The notes beneath the pieces were generated by a model that did no database searches, was not told the origin of the DNA, and was given only the letters and a program-made list of their open reading frames with translations. A stretch of 64,000 bases of DNA from Thermohalobaculum sp050330995 (GTDB lineage Bacteria; Pseudomonadota; Alphaproteobacteria; Rhodobacterales; Rhodobacteraceae): the NCBI GenBank assembly GCA_050330995.1, contig JBHJHI010000041.1:1-64000 (forward strand), read 5' to 3'. Below, piece after piece: positions 16,422 through 24,525 of the stretch (position 1 is the stretch's first letter; each line of letters starts with the position of its first letter). The translations under genes and the position numbers were made by a program.

Positions 16422-16843
16422 AGGACTCCGAAGGGTCCTCGATCCCGTCCCGGTCAGCCGGCCGGCGCTCTCGTGCAGCCGTGCGCGTCGTCCGCGACCC
16501 GCGCGTCCGTCGCTCCCGACCGATGCCGATCGCCGCGCCTGCGGCCGTTCCGCAGGAGGCGACGGGCGTCGTGAGTCGGCTGTGCTGCTTCTGCAGAACG
16601 TTGAAAGTCATAGAGAAAATCAGAAGATTGCTGTCATCCTGCGGCAGGCGCGGCGTCGCTCCCGGTAGCGGCAAGCCCCTGCCGACGTCGCACCGGCCAT
16701 GGCCCCTCGGCGCGACGGCTCGTGGCGGCCGGCATGACCGCCTCCGAACAGGGTCACGCCGCCCGGCGGGGCCAGGGGCGGGGCGATGCGGCGGCGCCCG
16801 TCGCCCGGCCGATCCCTCGGCGGCACGAGCGCGATCCACTGCG

Positions 16844-16852
16844 TTATCCACA
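16844..16852 (+). promoter_or_regulatory. Perfect DnaA box
   Basis: A second exact TTATCCACA, about 90 bp before the queuosine-precursor transporter gene. It could belong to an origin or place that promoter under DnaA control. Confidence 0.5.
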
Positions 16853-16937
16853 GGGGCGTCCCCAGGGCCGACGGCCCCCGTTGTCCGGGGCGCGCGTCTC
16901 CCCTAAAGCCGCGGTTCGGAGCCGCAGGAGGCGAGAG

Positions 16938-17537
16938 ATGGACGAGCGCACGAAGGGGTTCCTGGCCGCGGGCGCCGCGATGGCCGCGGTGGTCGCGGTC
17001 TCGAACGTGCTGGTGCAGTTCCCGCTCGGGGACCTGCTGACCTGGGGCGCCTTCACCTATCCTTTCGCCTTCCTGGTGACCGACCTCGCGAACCGGACGA
17101 TGGGGCCGGGCGCGGCGCGGCGCGTGGTGCTGGTCGGCTTCGCGGTCGGCGTCGTGCTCTCGGTCTGGCTCGCGGGGCCGCGGATCGCGATCGCTTCCGG
17201 CACGGCGTTCCTCGCCGCCCAGTTCCTCGACGTCGCGGTGTTCGATCGCCTCCGCCGCGGCGCGTGGTGGCGCGCGCCGGCGGTGTCGAGCGTGGTCGGC
17301 TCGGCGCTCGACACGGCGCTGTTCTTCGCGCTCGCGTTCGCGCCCGCCTTCGCCTTCCTCGGCGAGGACGCACCCTGGGCGGCCGAGACGGTCGGGCTGC
17401 TCGGGTCCGGGGTCGGCGTCGCGCTCTGGGTCAACCTCGCGGTCGGCGACTTCCTGGTGAAGCTCGCCGTGGCGGCGCTCGCGCTGGTGCCGTTCCGGCT
17501 GATCGCCACCCGACTCGGCCGGCTGTCGGAGGGCTGA
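16938..17537 (+). CDS. Queuosine precursor / VUT family transporter
   Basis: This is a YhhQ-type (vitamin uptake-like transporter) integral membrane protein that imports queuosine precursors such as preQ0 or preQ1 for tRNA modification. About five to six hydrophobic helices are visible. The family signature 'ASNVLVQFP...GDLLTWGAFTYPFAFLVTDLANRTMGPGAARRVV' spans residues 20-60, and SGTAFLAAQFLDVAVFDRLR and SVVGSALDTALFFALAF follow. The ATG is preceded by GGAGG. At 199 aa it is slightly short but complete. arfB starts 3 bp downstream. Confidence 0.85.
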   Translation: MDERTKGFLAAGAAMAAVVAVSNVLVQFPLGDLLTWGAFTYPFAFLVTDLANRTMGPGAARRVVLVGFAVGVVLSVWLAGPRIAIASGTAFLAAQFLDVAVFDRLRRGAWWRAPAVSSVVGSALDTALFFALAFAPAFAFLGEDAPWAAETVGLLGSGVGVALWVNLAVGDFLVKLAVAALALVPFRLIATRLGRLSEG

Positions 17538-17539
17538 GC

Positions 17540-17965
17540 GTGCCGGTGCGCGTCAACGACCACATCACCCTCGCCGACTGGGAGATGACCGAGAGCTTCG
17601 CGCGCTCGGGCGGCCCGGGCGGGCAGAACGTCAACAAGGTCGAGACGGCGGTGCTGCTGCGCTTCGAGGCGGCGCGTTCGCCCAACCTCGACGACGCGAC
17701 CAAGACGCGCCTGAAGCGGCTCGCCGGCCGGCGCTGGACCGAGGAGGGCGCGGTGCTGATCCGCGCCGACGAGCACCGCAGCCAGGCGAGGAACCGCGAG
17801 GAGGCGGTGGCGCGGCTGGTGGCGCTGGTCCGCTCGGCGCTGGTCGTGCCGAAGCGGCGCAGGCCGACCCGCCCGACGCTGGCCTCGCAGCGCCGCCGGG
17901 TCGAGGCCAAGAAGGCGCGCGGCGCGGTCAAGAACGCGCGCGGGCGTCCGCTCTGGGAGGAGTAG
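17540..17965 (+). CDS. arfB: Alternative ribosome-rescue factor ArfB (YaeJ)
   Basis: ArfB is a codon-independent peptidyl-tRNA hydrolase that frees ribosomes stalled at mRNA ends. The catalytic loop 'ARSGGPGGQNVNKVET' contains GGQ (about residues 27-29). The C-terminal basic tail (SQRRRVEAKKARGAVKNARGRPLWEE) enters the mRNA channel in known homologues. At 141 aa it has the normal length and lacks the other release-factor domains. The GTG at 17540 overlaps no other start and follows the transporter stop by 2 bp. Confidence 0.92.
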   Translation: MPVRVNDHITLADWEMTESFARSGGPGGQNVNKVETAVLLRFEAARSPNLDDATKTRLKRLAGRRWTEEGAVLIRADEHRSQARNREEAVARLVALVRSALVVPKRRRPTRPTLASQRRRVEAKKARGAVKNARGRPLWEE

Positions 17966-18010
17966 CGCCGCTCCTCCGTCGCGGGCGCGCGGCCGGGGCG
18001 AGAGGCAGGG

Positions 18011-18694
18011 TCAGGCCGCGGCCGCCTCGTGCAGCACCGCCACCGTCTCGGTGCCCCGCTTGACGACCACCCGCCGGACGTGGCGGGCGATGTCGGGTAC
18101 GGCATGGTCGACCGCGAGTTCGACCACCCGCTCGCCCTTCGGCCGCTTCGCCCGCCAGTGCGCGTAGTCGTAGTCCTCGATGCGCGCGAAGCTCGTCTCG
18201 TCGCGCGGCGCGCCGAACGGCTTGGTCGCGCCGCTGTTGATCGGACAGAGCCAGATCCGCTCGCGGTGCGCATCGACCAGCGAGCGCGCGTCGATCTCCA
18301 GCACGTCGTGCGCGTCGTCGCGGTAGGCCTTGGCGCCGGTCAGCCGGTGCAGCCGCGCCTCCGAGAGCCAGAAGAACACCTTGGCGTTCAGGAGCGCGAG
18401 CCAGTCCTCGGGAGCGAGCCGCGCGGGCAGGCAGCGCTCCAACCCCGCGCGGCTCATCGGCTTCTGGTCGCGCACCACCGCGGGCGGCAGCCCCTCGGCG
18501 CGAAGCGTCACGCCCTCGGGGCGATGGTCGCGCTCGATCGTCGACCGCGCCGGCTCGGGCACGGCGTAGAGATCGAGCAGCGCCGTGGTGCTCAGAAGCC
18601 CCCGCGCCGCGATCGCGGGCCAAGAGCCGCGCTCGGCCATGTGGTAGAGGGTCGGACAGTCGGCCAGCAGCGCGTCCAGTTCCGTCTCGGTCAC
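18011..18694 (-). CDS. Uncharacterised DUF7002-type protein
   Basis: The protein has the family pattern LYHMAERGSWPAIAARGLLSTTALLDLY at its start, then DQKPMSRAGLERCL, DWLALLNAKVFFWLSEARLHRL and a nucleotide-enzyme-like 'LEIDARSLVDAHRERIWLCPINSGAT'. These segments faintly recall ADP-ribosyltransferase-like folds (family knowledge, not tested). The GTG at 18694 is chosen because the homologous start 'TETELDALLADCPTLYHM' follows directly; an ATG at 18775 would overlap the upstream protease gene by 29 bp. No biochemical function is known. It may be co-transcribed with the SppA-like gene. Confidence 0.65.
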   Translation of the reverse strand: MTETELDALLADCPTLYHMAERGSWPAIAARGLLSTTALLDLYAVPEPARSTIERDHRPEGVTLRAEGLPPAVVRDQKPMSRAGLERCLPARLAPEDWLALLNAKVFFWLSEARLHRLTGAKAYRDDAHDVLEIDARSLVDAHRERIWLCPINSGATKPFGAPRDETSFARIEDYDYAHWRAKRPKGERVVELAVDHAVPDIARHVRRVVVKRGTETVAVLHEAAAA

Positions 18695-18746
18695 GAGGAC
18701 GCCCGTAGCGCGAGCGATCTCTTCTGCGCTCGCAGTGCGAGCGACA

Positions 18747-19595
18747 TCACAACCCGTAGCGCGCCCAGAGCGCACGCTCCTCGACGGCCGCCGCGAGCCC
18801 GGCGACCGCGTCCTCGGCGACGCCGCCGGCCGCGTCGCCGCCGAGGCGCCGCCAGATCGGCTTTCGGGCGGGCGAGAGCACCTTGACGCTCGCCTCCTCG
18901 CCGCAGCGATCGCGCACGACCGCGTGGACGTCGCCGAGCGCGTCCACGAGCCCGAGGCGCTGCGCGGTGGCCCCGCTCCAGAACAGGCCCTCGAACAGCG
19001 GCTCCTCGTCCGACAGCTTCGCGCCGCGGCGCTCCTTGACGAGGTCGATGAAGTGGCGGTGCACCTCGGACTGGAGGCGCTTGATGTGATCGCGCTCCTC
19101 CTCGCGCTCGGGGCGGAAGGGGTCGAGGAAGTCCTTGGAGCCGCCCGCGGAGTAGACCCGGCGCTCGACGCCGCGCCGCGCGATCGCGTCCTGGAAGCCG
19201 AAGCTCTTGGAGATCACCCCGATCGAGCCGACGATGGAGGAGGGGTCGGCGACGATCTCGTCGGCGGCGCAGGCGAGCATGTAGCCCCCCGAGGCGGCGA
19301 CGTCCTCGCAGAAGGCGACGACCTTCTTGTCGTGGCGCTCGGCCAGCTCGCGGATGCGCCGGAAGATCAGGTGCGACTGCGCCGCCGAGCCGCCGGGGGA
19401 GTTGATCAGGAGCGCCACGAAGGGCACGCGCTTCAGCTTGAACGCCTTCGACAGCGTGCCTTCGAGCGCGGCGAGGTTGAGCTGGCGCCCGATCCCGGCG
19501 CCGGCCGCGATGGTGCCCTGGAGGCGCACCGCGGGCACGACGGGCGGGCCGCTGCCGGTGATCGAGCGGCGAAGGCGCGCGAGGGGAGAGGCCAA
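18747..19595 (-). CDS. SppA-like S49 family serine protease
   Basis: This is a signal-peptide-peptidase-type protease with a Ser/Lys dyad. NSPGGSAAQSHLIFRRIRELA (oxyanion region), CEDVAASGGYMLACAADEIVADPSSIVGSIGVIS (catalytic Ser in ASGGY) and a downstream lysine in SKSFGF/KDF are visible. The size (about 282 aa) fits the short SppA class. The TTG at 19595 is used because homology begins a few residues later with SPLARLRRSITG; the frame stays open up to an ATG at 19712, which would add 39 basic residues and overlap the upstream gene. No N-terminal membrane anchor is evident. Confidence 0.8.
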   Translation of the reverse strand: MASPLARLRRSITGSGPPVVPAVRLQGTIAAGAGIGRQLNLAALEGTLSKAFKLKRVPFVALLINSPGGSAAQSHLIFRRIRELAERHDKKVVAFCEDVAASGGYMLACAADEIVADPSSIVGSIGVISKSFGFQDAIARRGVERRVYSAGGSKDFLDPFRPEREEERDHIKRLQSEVHRHFIDLVKERRGAKLSDEEPLFEGLFWSGATAQRLGLVDALGDVHAVVRDRCGEEASVKVLSPARKPIWRRLGGDAAGGVAEDAVAGLAAAVEERALWARYGL

Positions 19596-19684
19596 GGCGA
19601 GGTCTTTCGATGGAGAGGCCGACCCGCGCCGACGTGGCGCGCGCGCCGGCGCGGACAAGCGGCGCGCCGAGATTTCGGGACGGG

Positions 19685-20542
19685 TCAGCCGCCGTCGCTC
19701 CGATCCCCGCAATCGTCGCTTGGCTGGAGGGGGGCGCCGTTGGTCACGTGCCGGCGCAGGAAGGCGCGGATCTGACGGTCGAGCGCGACCATCTCGCCCT
19801 CCGCCACGCGGTGGGTCCGAAACTTGTAGCTAACCGTCAGATCGCAGGTGAGCGCGTAGCCCACACGGCAGAGCTTCGAGCCGCCGCGCTGGAAGGTCGC
19901 GTCGCATTTGGCCGTCAGCGGCAGGCCCTCGAACTCTTCGTAGACCCCCGGCGCCGCGATCAGGGTCGATCGCCCGTCGGCCGCCGTCAGCCCGAACTGC
20001 TCGCCCAGGCTTCCCCAGTCGTTCTGGTAGCTGCCGATCACCTCGTCGCTCGGGCGCAGCACGGTGATCTGCTCGAGGTGTTGGTGGCGGTGGAAGAACT
20101 CGAAATTCATCCTCTGGACCGACAGCGGCCCGTGGCGGCTTTCGCGCATGCGATGCAGGCCGATGGCGCCGACGGCCCAGTCCGGGTCGAGCGGGCCGAC
20201 GCTCGGGTCGCCGAGCGAGGGGTCCCAGCCGAAGCCGAGGCCGGGGGTGGCGACCGGATGGCCCGGACAGCCCTCCGGCTCGGCCTCGTCCACCGGCAGG
20301 CCGGTGGGGTCCGAGCCGTCGCCGAAGAACTTGTTGGGCACCTCGATCGGAAAGGCGAACTCTTGGCCGGTGTAGAGCCGGACGTGGATCATCCCTTCGG
20401 GATCACGGCTGCACGCGTCCATGCGGTAGGTGAGGCCGTCCTCGGCGGCGCCGGGACCGGGCCAGAGCGCGAGCAGCACGCAAGCCGCCCCCGCCCGTCC
20501 CGAGGGCGTGCGACGACGGCGAGAGAAAGGCTCCGGGCGCAT
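19685..20542 (-). CDS. Secreted protein of unknown function
   Basis: The 285-aa protein starts with a signal peptide (MRPEPFSRRRR then AGAACVLLALWPGPGAAEDG, cleavage expected after AEA-like GAA). The mature part has four or more cysteines (DACSRDP, EGCPGH, AKCDATF, KLCRVGYALTCDLTV) likely to form disulfides, and a region rich in W, P and D. I do not recognise a named family. The ATG at 20542 is chosen over 20641 because it places the signal peptide at the start. It lies upstream of the SppA-like gene in the same direction. Confidence 0.6.
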   Translation of the reverse strand: MRPEPFSRRRRTPSGRAGAACVLLALWPGPGAAEDGLTYRMDACSRDPEGMIHVRLYTGQEFAFPIEVPNKFFGDGSDPTGLPVDEAEPEGCPGHPVATPGLGFGWDPSLGDPSVGPLDPDWAVGAIGLHRMRESRHGPLSVQRMNFEFFHRHQHLEQITVLRPSDEVIGSYQNDWGSLGEQFGLTAADGRSTLIAAPGVYEEFEGLPLTAKCDATFQRGGSKLCRVGYALTCDLTVSYKFRTHRVAEGEMVALDRQIRAFLRRHVTNGAPLQPSDDCGDRSDGG

Positions 20543-20631
20543 GGCCCTTCGCCTAACTCGGGATCGTGGCGCCGATCGGGCGCCGGCCTCCGCGGGGGCC
20601 GGCCACGCCCTTCGCGCCGCAGCCCCGGCGG

Positions 20632-20696
20632 CGGGGCTCACGCCGCTGTGCGAGTGACGGGGCTCACGCCGCTGCTTAAGTGGCGGGGCTCACGCC
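20632..20696. repeat. 26-bp tandem repeat carrying the SDR stop codon
   Basis: CGGGGCTCACGCC begins at 20632, 20658 and 20684, exactly 26 bp apart. The last copy overlaps the SDR stop codon (TGA at 20692-20690 on the minus strand), and each copy repeats that TGA. Two full units are about 80% identical. Because 26 is not a multiple of 3, the repeated stops fall in all three frames. Confidence 0.8.
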
Positions 20697-21550
20697 CCGA
20701 CGATCATCCCCCCGTTCGGATGCAGCGTCTGGCCGGCGAAGAAGCTGGCGTCGTCGGAGGCGAGGAAGAGATAGCTCGTCGCGATCTCCCAGGGCTGGCC
20801 GGCGCGGCCCATCGGACAGCCCGAGCCGAAGTCCTCGACACCCTCGGGCGAGAAGCCGGCCGAGGGGATGAACGGCGTCCAGACCGGGCCGGGCGCCACC
20901 GTGTTCACCCGGATGCCCTTCGACGTCAGCTGCTGCGCCATCGAGCGGGTGAAGGCGGTGATCGCGCCGCGCGTGGAGGAGTAGTCCACCAGCGAGGCCA
21001 TGCCGGCGAAGGCGTTGACGGATGCCGTGTTGATGATCGAGGCGCCCTCCTTCAGGTGGTCGAGCGCGGCCTGGGTGCAGAAGAAGTAGGCCATGACGTT
21101 GCTGTCGAACGTGCGGCGCAGCTGCTCCTCGGAGATGTCGCGCAGATCGTACGCCGCCTGCTGCATCGCCGCGTTGTTGACCAGGATGTCGAGCTTGCCG
21201 AAGTGCTGCACGGTGTCGCCGATCGCGCGGCGCGCGTGCGCGCTGTCGCCGAGGTCGCCCTTGATCAGGAGGCACTCGCTGTCCTCGGCCTCGACGGCGG
21301 CTTTCGTCTCCTCGGCGTCGCGGTCCTCGTCGAGGTAGGCGATGGCCACGCGGGCGCCCTCGCGCGCGAACAGCACGGCGACGGCGCGGCCGATGCCGCT
21401 GTCGCCGCCCGAGATGAAGGCGACGCGGCCCTTGAGCTTGCCGACGCCGGGGTGCTTCGGCGCGTAGTCGGGCGGGGGCGTCATCACCCGCTCCTCGCCG
21501 GGATGGCTGTCCTGGGTCTGGGCCGGGATGTCGGGGGTGTTGTCCTGCAT
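20690..21550 (-). CDS. SDR family oxidoreductase (YghA/general-stress type)
   Basis: This is a classical short-chain dehydrogenase using NAD(P). The cofactor motif AFISGGDSGIGRAVAVLFAREGARV starts near residue 45. NNAA follows at ILVNNAAMQQ, and the active site is the Ser/Tyr/Lys arrangement in INTASVNAFAGMASLVDYSSTRGAI. In that segment the usual YxxxK lysine reads YSSTR, so Arg replaces Lys. The N-terminal 'DNTPDIPAQTQDSHPGEERVMTPPPDYAP' is typical of the YghA/stress-protein group. The 286-aa length is normal. Its substrate is unknown. The ATG at 21550 follows an AGAGAG ribosome site. Confidence 0.85.
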   Translation of the reverse strand: MQDNTPDIPAQTQDSHPGEERVMTPPPDYAPKHPGVGKLKGRVAFISGGDSGIGRAVAVLFAREGARVAIAYLDEDRDAEETKAAVEAEDSECLLIKGDLGDSAHARRAIGDTVQHFGKLDILVNNAAMQQAAYDLRDISEEQLRRTFDSNVMAYFFCTQAALDHLKEGASIINTASVNAFAGMASLVDYSSTRGAITAFTRSMAQQLTSKGIRVNTVAPGPVWTPFIPSAGFSPEGVEDFGSGCPMGRAGQPWEIATSYLFLASDDASFFAGQTLHPNGGMIVGA

Positions 21551-21642
21551 GTCTCTCTCCGTTCCGGCCACGCGGGGCGCGCGGGCCGGTCCTCTGTCGA
21601 CCGCCGGGGCGGCCTCTCTCGGGGGCGTCAGGTCCGCGTCGC

Positions 21643-22233
21643 TCAGACGAGGCGGCCGAACTCGAACTCCTTGGCCGCCTCGCGCGGCCGCCGCGGACGC
21701 TCGCCCGTGGGCGCGGTGCGCGTCGACGGCCAGCGGGCGGTGACGAGGCGCTCCTTCGGCACGCGCTGCACGTCGATCTCGTCGTGCTGGTTGCCGCCCA
21801 GGGTGTGGAAGGCCTCGTCGTCCTCGCCGACGTGGAAGCCGACGTGGCCGAGCGGCGCCCAGGGGGCGACGTACCAGTAGACCATGATCGCGCCGAGCTG
21901 CGGCGCGCAGGGCCGACCGACCTCGCGCCACGGCCCGGAGCGGGCGTGGAAGCGGGGCAGGTCGATGTCGGGCTCGGCCTTGCGGAGGCAGTGGGCGACG
22001 AACAGCCCGCACCAGGCGAGGCTGACCAGCGGGATGCGGGCGTTGACCGCCTCGATCAGGTGGACGCGCTTGCGCCCGGTCGCCTCGGCGATGCCGCGCT
22101 CGCCGATGCGCATCACCGCGAGCGCCTCGCGCAGCCAGGGCACGGCCTCGGCGCCGTCGGGCAGGGCCGGGTCCTGCCGGGTGCGGGCCGGCGGCGGCAG
22201 ATCGGTCGGCGTCTGATCGGTCGCGGTCGTCAT
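21643..22233 (-). CDS. TIGR02594/CHAP-like amidase-type protein
   Basis: The 196-aa protein matches the NlpC/P60-like TIGR02594 group of cell-wall amidase-like proteins. Catalytic candidates are Cys in SLAWCGLFVAHCLRKA (about residue 75) and His in APLGHVGFHVGEDDE. The middle segment 'GAIMVYWYVAPWAPLGHVGFHVG...FHTLGGNQHDEIDVQRVPKERL' is typical. No signal peptide is seen, so it may act as a phage-type or cytoplasmic hydrolase. The ATG at 22233 is used; the frame continues upstream without homology. Confidence 0.75.
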   Translation of the reverse strand: MTTATDQTPTDLPPPARTRQDPALPDGAEAVPWLREALAVMRIGERGIAEATGRKRVHLIEAVNARIPLVSLAWCGLFVAHCLRKAEPDIDLPRFHARSGPWREVGRPCAPQLGAIMVYWYVAPWAPLGHVGFHVGEDDEAFHTLGGNQHDEIDVQRVPKERLVTARWPSTRTAPTGERPRRPREAAKEFEFGRLV

Positions 22234-22447
22234 CGCTCGATGTCCGGCTCGTCGCAGCGCCGGGGGCGGCGCGGGGGTGTCGATCCCTCGGGAGACGACG
22301 CGCGCCACGCAGGGTTCCGCGTCCGTGCGCTTTTCGTCGTGCGACCGAGGCGCTCGCCACCCGGCGCGGGCGGCGCGCCGCGGGGCGCAACCGCCTGCCC
22401 GCGCCGGATGTTCTCCGGGCAGGCAACAACCGTGCGAAGGGCGATCC

Positions 22448-24013
22448 ATGCCAGCCAGACGCCATGCCCTCGCCGCGCTCGCGATCCTCGCCGTCGCCCC
22501 TGCCACGGCGCAGGAGAGCGGGGAGAGGGATACCCGCCCCGATGCCCGCCCCAGTGCTCGCTCCGTGACGCTCTCGATCGAGAGCCGGCTCATGGGGCGC
22601 CCGCTCGCGCTCTCGGCCGAGGTCGACGACCTCGCCGCCTTCACGGGCGCGGCCGATCGCCCGGTGAGGATCGTCCTCGACGGGCGCGCGCTCGGCCATC
22701 CCGTCGAGGGCACGCTCGCGACCGCGAGCGCGGCCGGCATGCGCGACGGCTCGGCGCCGCTCGAGGTCGAGATCACCTGGGCCACGGTCGCCTACGTCGC
22801 CGCCGCGCTGGCGCTCGACCCCGACGCGCGCACCGCTGCGGGACGCCTCGACGTCAACGTCGCCTCGACCGAGACGCTGCTCGCGGCCCTCGGCGTCGAG
22901 GCGCCGCGGATCGCGCGTCTGCACCCTGCGCCGAAGCTCGGCGGGCGGCTCGACGCCTCGCCCGAGCGGATCGCGATGCGGGACCTCGAATTCGTCTCCG
23001 AGACGACCACGGTCGGAGGCGATCTCGCGCTGGAGCGCGGCGGCGAGCGCCCGCGCCTCGTCGGCGATCTCGATGCGACGCGGCTGACGCTGCCGCCGAT
23101 CGAGCCTGACCCCGACAACCCGCCGCTGAAGCCGCTCCTCGACCTGATCGCGGCGACGCCGCTGCCGCTCGACGTCGATCTCGCGCTCGCGGTCGAGCGG
23201 CTGGTGATCACGGTGCTCGACGACCTGACCTTCGAGAGCGCGGCGATCACGCTGGCGGCCGACGCCACCACCACGCGCGCGAAGATGACCGAGGCCCGTC
23301 TCGGCGAAGGCAGCGCGAGCTTCGAGATCGCCGCCGACGCGAGCGTCTCGCCGACCGAGACGCGCGTGGCCGCGCGCACGAAAGCGCTGCCGCTCGCCCC
23401 GATCGCGCGCCGCGTCACCGAGCGCCGGGTGGAGGGCGTGGGCGATCTCGCCTTCGACGCCCGGACCCGCGGACGCGAGGCGGGGCCGCTCGGCGAGAAC
23501 CTCGCCGGCGAACTGCGCGTCACCGCGACCGACGGGCTGATCGAGGGCTTCGACCTGCCGGCCTTCCTCGCCGACCCGACCCGGTTCCTGAGCGGCGACT
23601 TCCTGGAGGGCGGCGAGGGACCGAACGTCACGCGCTACGACCTGATCGAGCTTCGCGCCCCGATCGAGGCGGGCGTCGCGACGATCGAGCAGGGCCGGCT
23701 CGAATCCGAGATGGTGGTGGTCGAGGCGAGCGGCACCATCGCCCTCGGCGCGCGGCGGCTCGACGTGGTGGTCGATCCCGAGGCGCGCCCGGCGCTCGAC
23801 GAGCGCGGCGGGTTGATCGACCTCGCCGGCCTCGCCGTGCCGATCGAGATCACCGGCCGCTTCGACGACCTTTCGTTCTCGCCGCGGTTCCTGAAGCTGT
23901 TCGGCGAGGACACCGCGCGGCCCGAGGCCGAGACCCCCGACGCGCCGAGCGTCGATCCGGCCGAGGCCGAACCCCTCGCGCCCGGCGGCAGCGAGGCCGA
24001 CGGCGGCGACTGA
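22448..24013 (+). CDS. AsmA-like outer-membrane biogenesis protein
   Basis: The 521-aa protein starts with a signal peptide (MPARRHALAALAILAVAPATAQ). It continues with AsmA/DUF3971-like beta-rich segments: 'VDVDLALAVERLVITVLDDLTFESAAITLAAD', 'GDLAFDARTRGREAGPLGENLAGELRVTATDGLIEGFDLPAFLAD' and 'EIGRFDDLSFSPRFLKLFGED'. AsmA family proteins influence outer-membrane lipid trafficking. The upstream frame has no homology; GGAG-like AAGGGCGATCC precedes the ATG. The C-terminus ends in an acidic, proline-rich tail. Confidence 0.75.
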   Translation: MPARRHALAALAILAVAPATAQESGERDTRPDARPSARSVTLSIESRLMGRPLALSAEVDDLAAFTGAADRPVRIVLDGRALGHPVEGTLATASAAGMRDGSAPLEVEITWATVAYVAAALALDPDARTAAGRLDVNVASTETLLAALGVEAPRIARLHPAPKLGGRLDASPERIAMRDLEFVSETTTVGGDLALERGGERPRLVGDLDATRLTLPPIEPDPDNPPLKPLLDLIAATPLPLDVDLALAVERLVITVLDDLTFESAAITLAADATTTRAKMTEARLGEGSASFEIAADASVSPTETRVAARTKALPLAPIARRVTERRVEGVGDLAFDARTRGREAGPLGENLAGELRVTATDGLIEGFDLPAFLADPTRFLSGDFLEGGEGPNVTRYDLIELRAPIEAGVATIEQGRLESEMVVVEASGTIALGARRLDVVVDPEARPALDERGGLIDLAGLAVPIEITGRFDDLSFSPRFLKLFGEDTARPEAETPDAPSVDPAEAEPLAPGGSEADGGD

Positions 24014-24338
24014 GCGGCTCTCGCTATCGGATCGCGGGCGGGGGCGACCCGCCGTGTCGCGAGGTCGGACATCGGCGTGGCCTCGGCGCCGGCGCTCTCG
24101 CCGGTCACGGCCGCATCGCGGGAGGAACGAGCACCCGGCGCCCGTCCGGAGCGCCATCCGGCCGGGTCGTGCCGGGCCGCATGCTCCGAATTGTCGCCCC
24201 GCGCGTCGCTCGCGATGCCTGGCGCGTCATTCGGGCCGGATCAAGGACCCGGCCGTTTGGCCCCGTCGCCGGGTGTGGGACGCCGCGGGCCGCGGAAGGA
24301 GAACCCTGATAGAGAGTTCGAGAGCCCGTGGTGCGGAT
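24014..24338. other. Chromosomal flank left of the genomic island
   Basis: A 325-bp stretch between the AsmA-like gene and the left island junction. No coding frame shows family resemblance. It would have lain just downstream of tRNA-Ser before the island inserted. Confidence 0.4.
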
Positions 24339-24352
24339 TGGCGGAGAGGGAG
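24339..24352 (+). repeat. Left attachment-site core (attL)
   Basis: TGGCGGAGAGGGAG is identical to the 3' end of tRNA-Ser at 36523-36536. The sequences diverge on both sides, so the core is 14 bp. Confidence 0.75.
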
Positions 24353-24473
24353 TCCGGCATAGACCCGTCCCGAGCCGTCCCGTTCAGGCCCAATATAGAG
24401 TCTGCATCTGGCACTTAGGCCCTGCATCTATCCCGTCACGTCTCGCCCTGTCCCATTGCATCCCGCGCCCGAA

Positions 24474-24496
24474 GTGGTAAGCATCGTGGGAAGTAG
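24474..24496 (+). repeat. Integrase arm-type repeat, left copy
   Basis: A 23-bp sequence starting GTGGTAAGCATCGTGGGAAG matches 36448-36470 at 21 of 23 positions. Both copies lie just inside the island ends (122 bp and 53 bp from the cores). A partial copy GTGGTAAGG occurs at 24501-24509. Direct repeats at this place often bind the integrase N-terminal domain. Confidence 0.6.
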
Positions 24497-24525
24497 GCGC
24501 GTGGTAAGGTTCGGCGGAGGCGCGG

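Larger units (their letters stand above)
16083..16937. other. Long spacer with DnaA boxes and an AT-rich patch
   Basis: No convincing gene occupies this 855-bp stretch; the open frames through it are arginine-rich shadows. It holds two perfect DnaA boxes, TTATCCACA, at 16413-16421 and 16844-16852. Weaker relatives are GTCCACAG (16357-16364), TGTGGAAGA (16379-16387) and GTGGAAAT (16401-16408). An unusually AT-rich patch lies at about 16599-16640, with GAAAGTCATAGAGAAAATC inside. The mix resembles a replication origin or a DnaA-titrating or DnaA-regulated region. No partition or dnaA gene lies nearby. Confidence 0.45.

Noticed and set aside
16130..16906. Plus-strand frame in the pufC-transporter spacer
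   Set aside because: No homology, low-complexity arginine/serine content, no ribosome site; the sequence looks regulatory.
20690..24157. 1155-codon minus-strand frame spanning SDR to the AsmA-like gene
   Set aside because: Only its C-terminal 286 residues are a real SDR; the rest is a read-through of antisense sequence opposite the AsmA-like gene.
24474..24496. The 23-bp repeat as the attachment core itself
   Set aside because: It lies wholly inside the island; the tRNA-matching 14-mer is the better core. The 23-mer fits arm-type sites.
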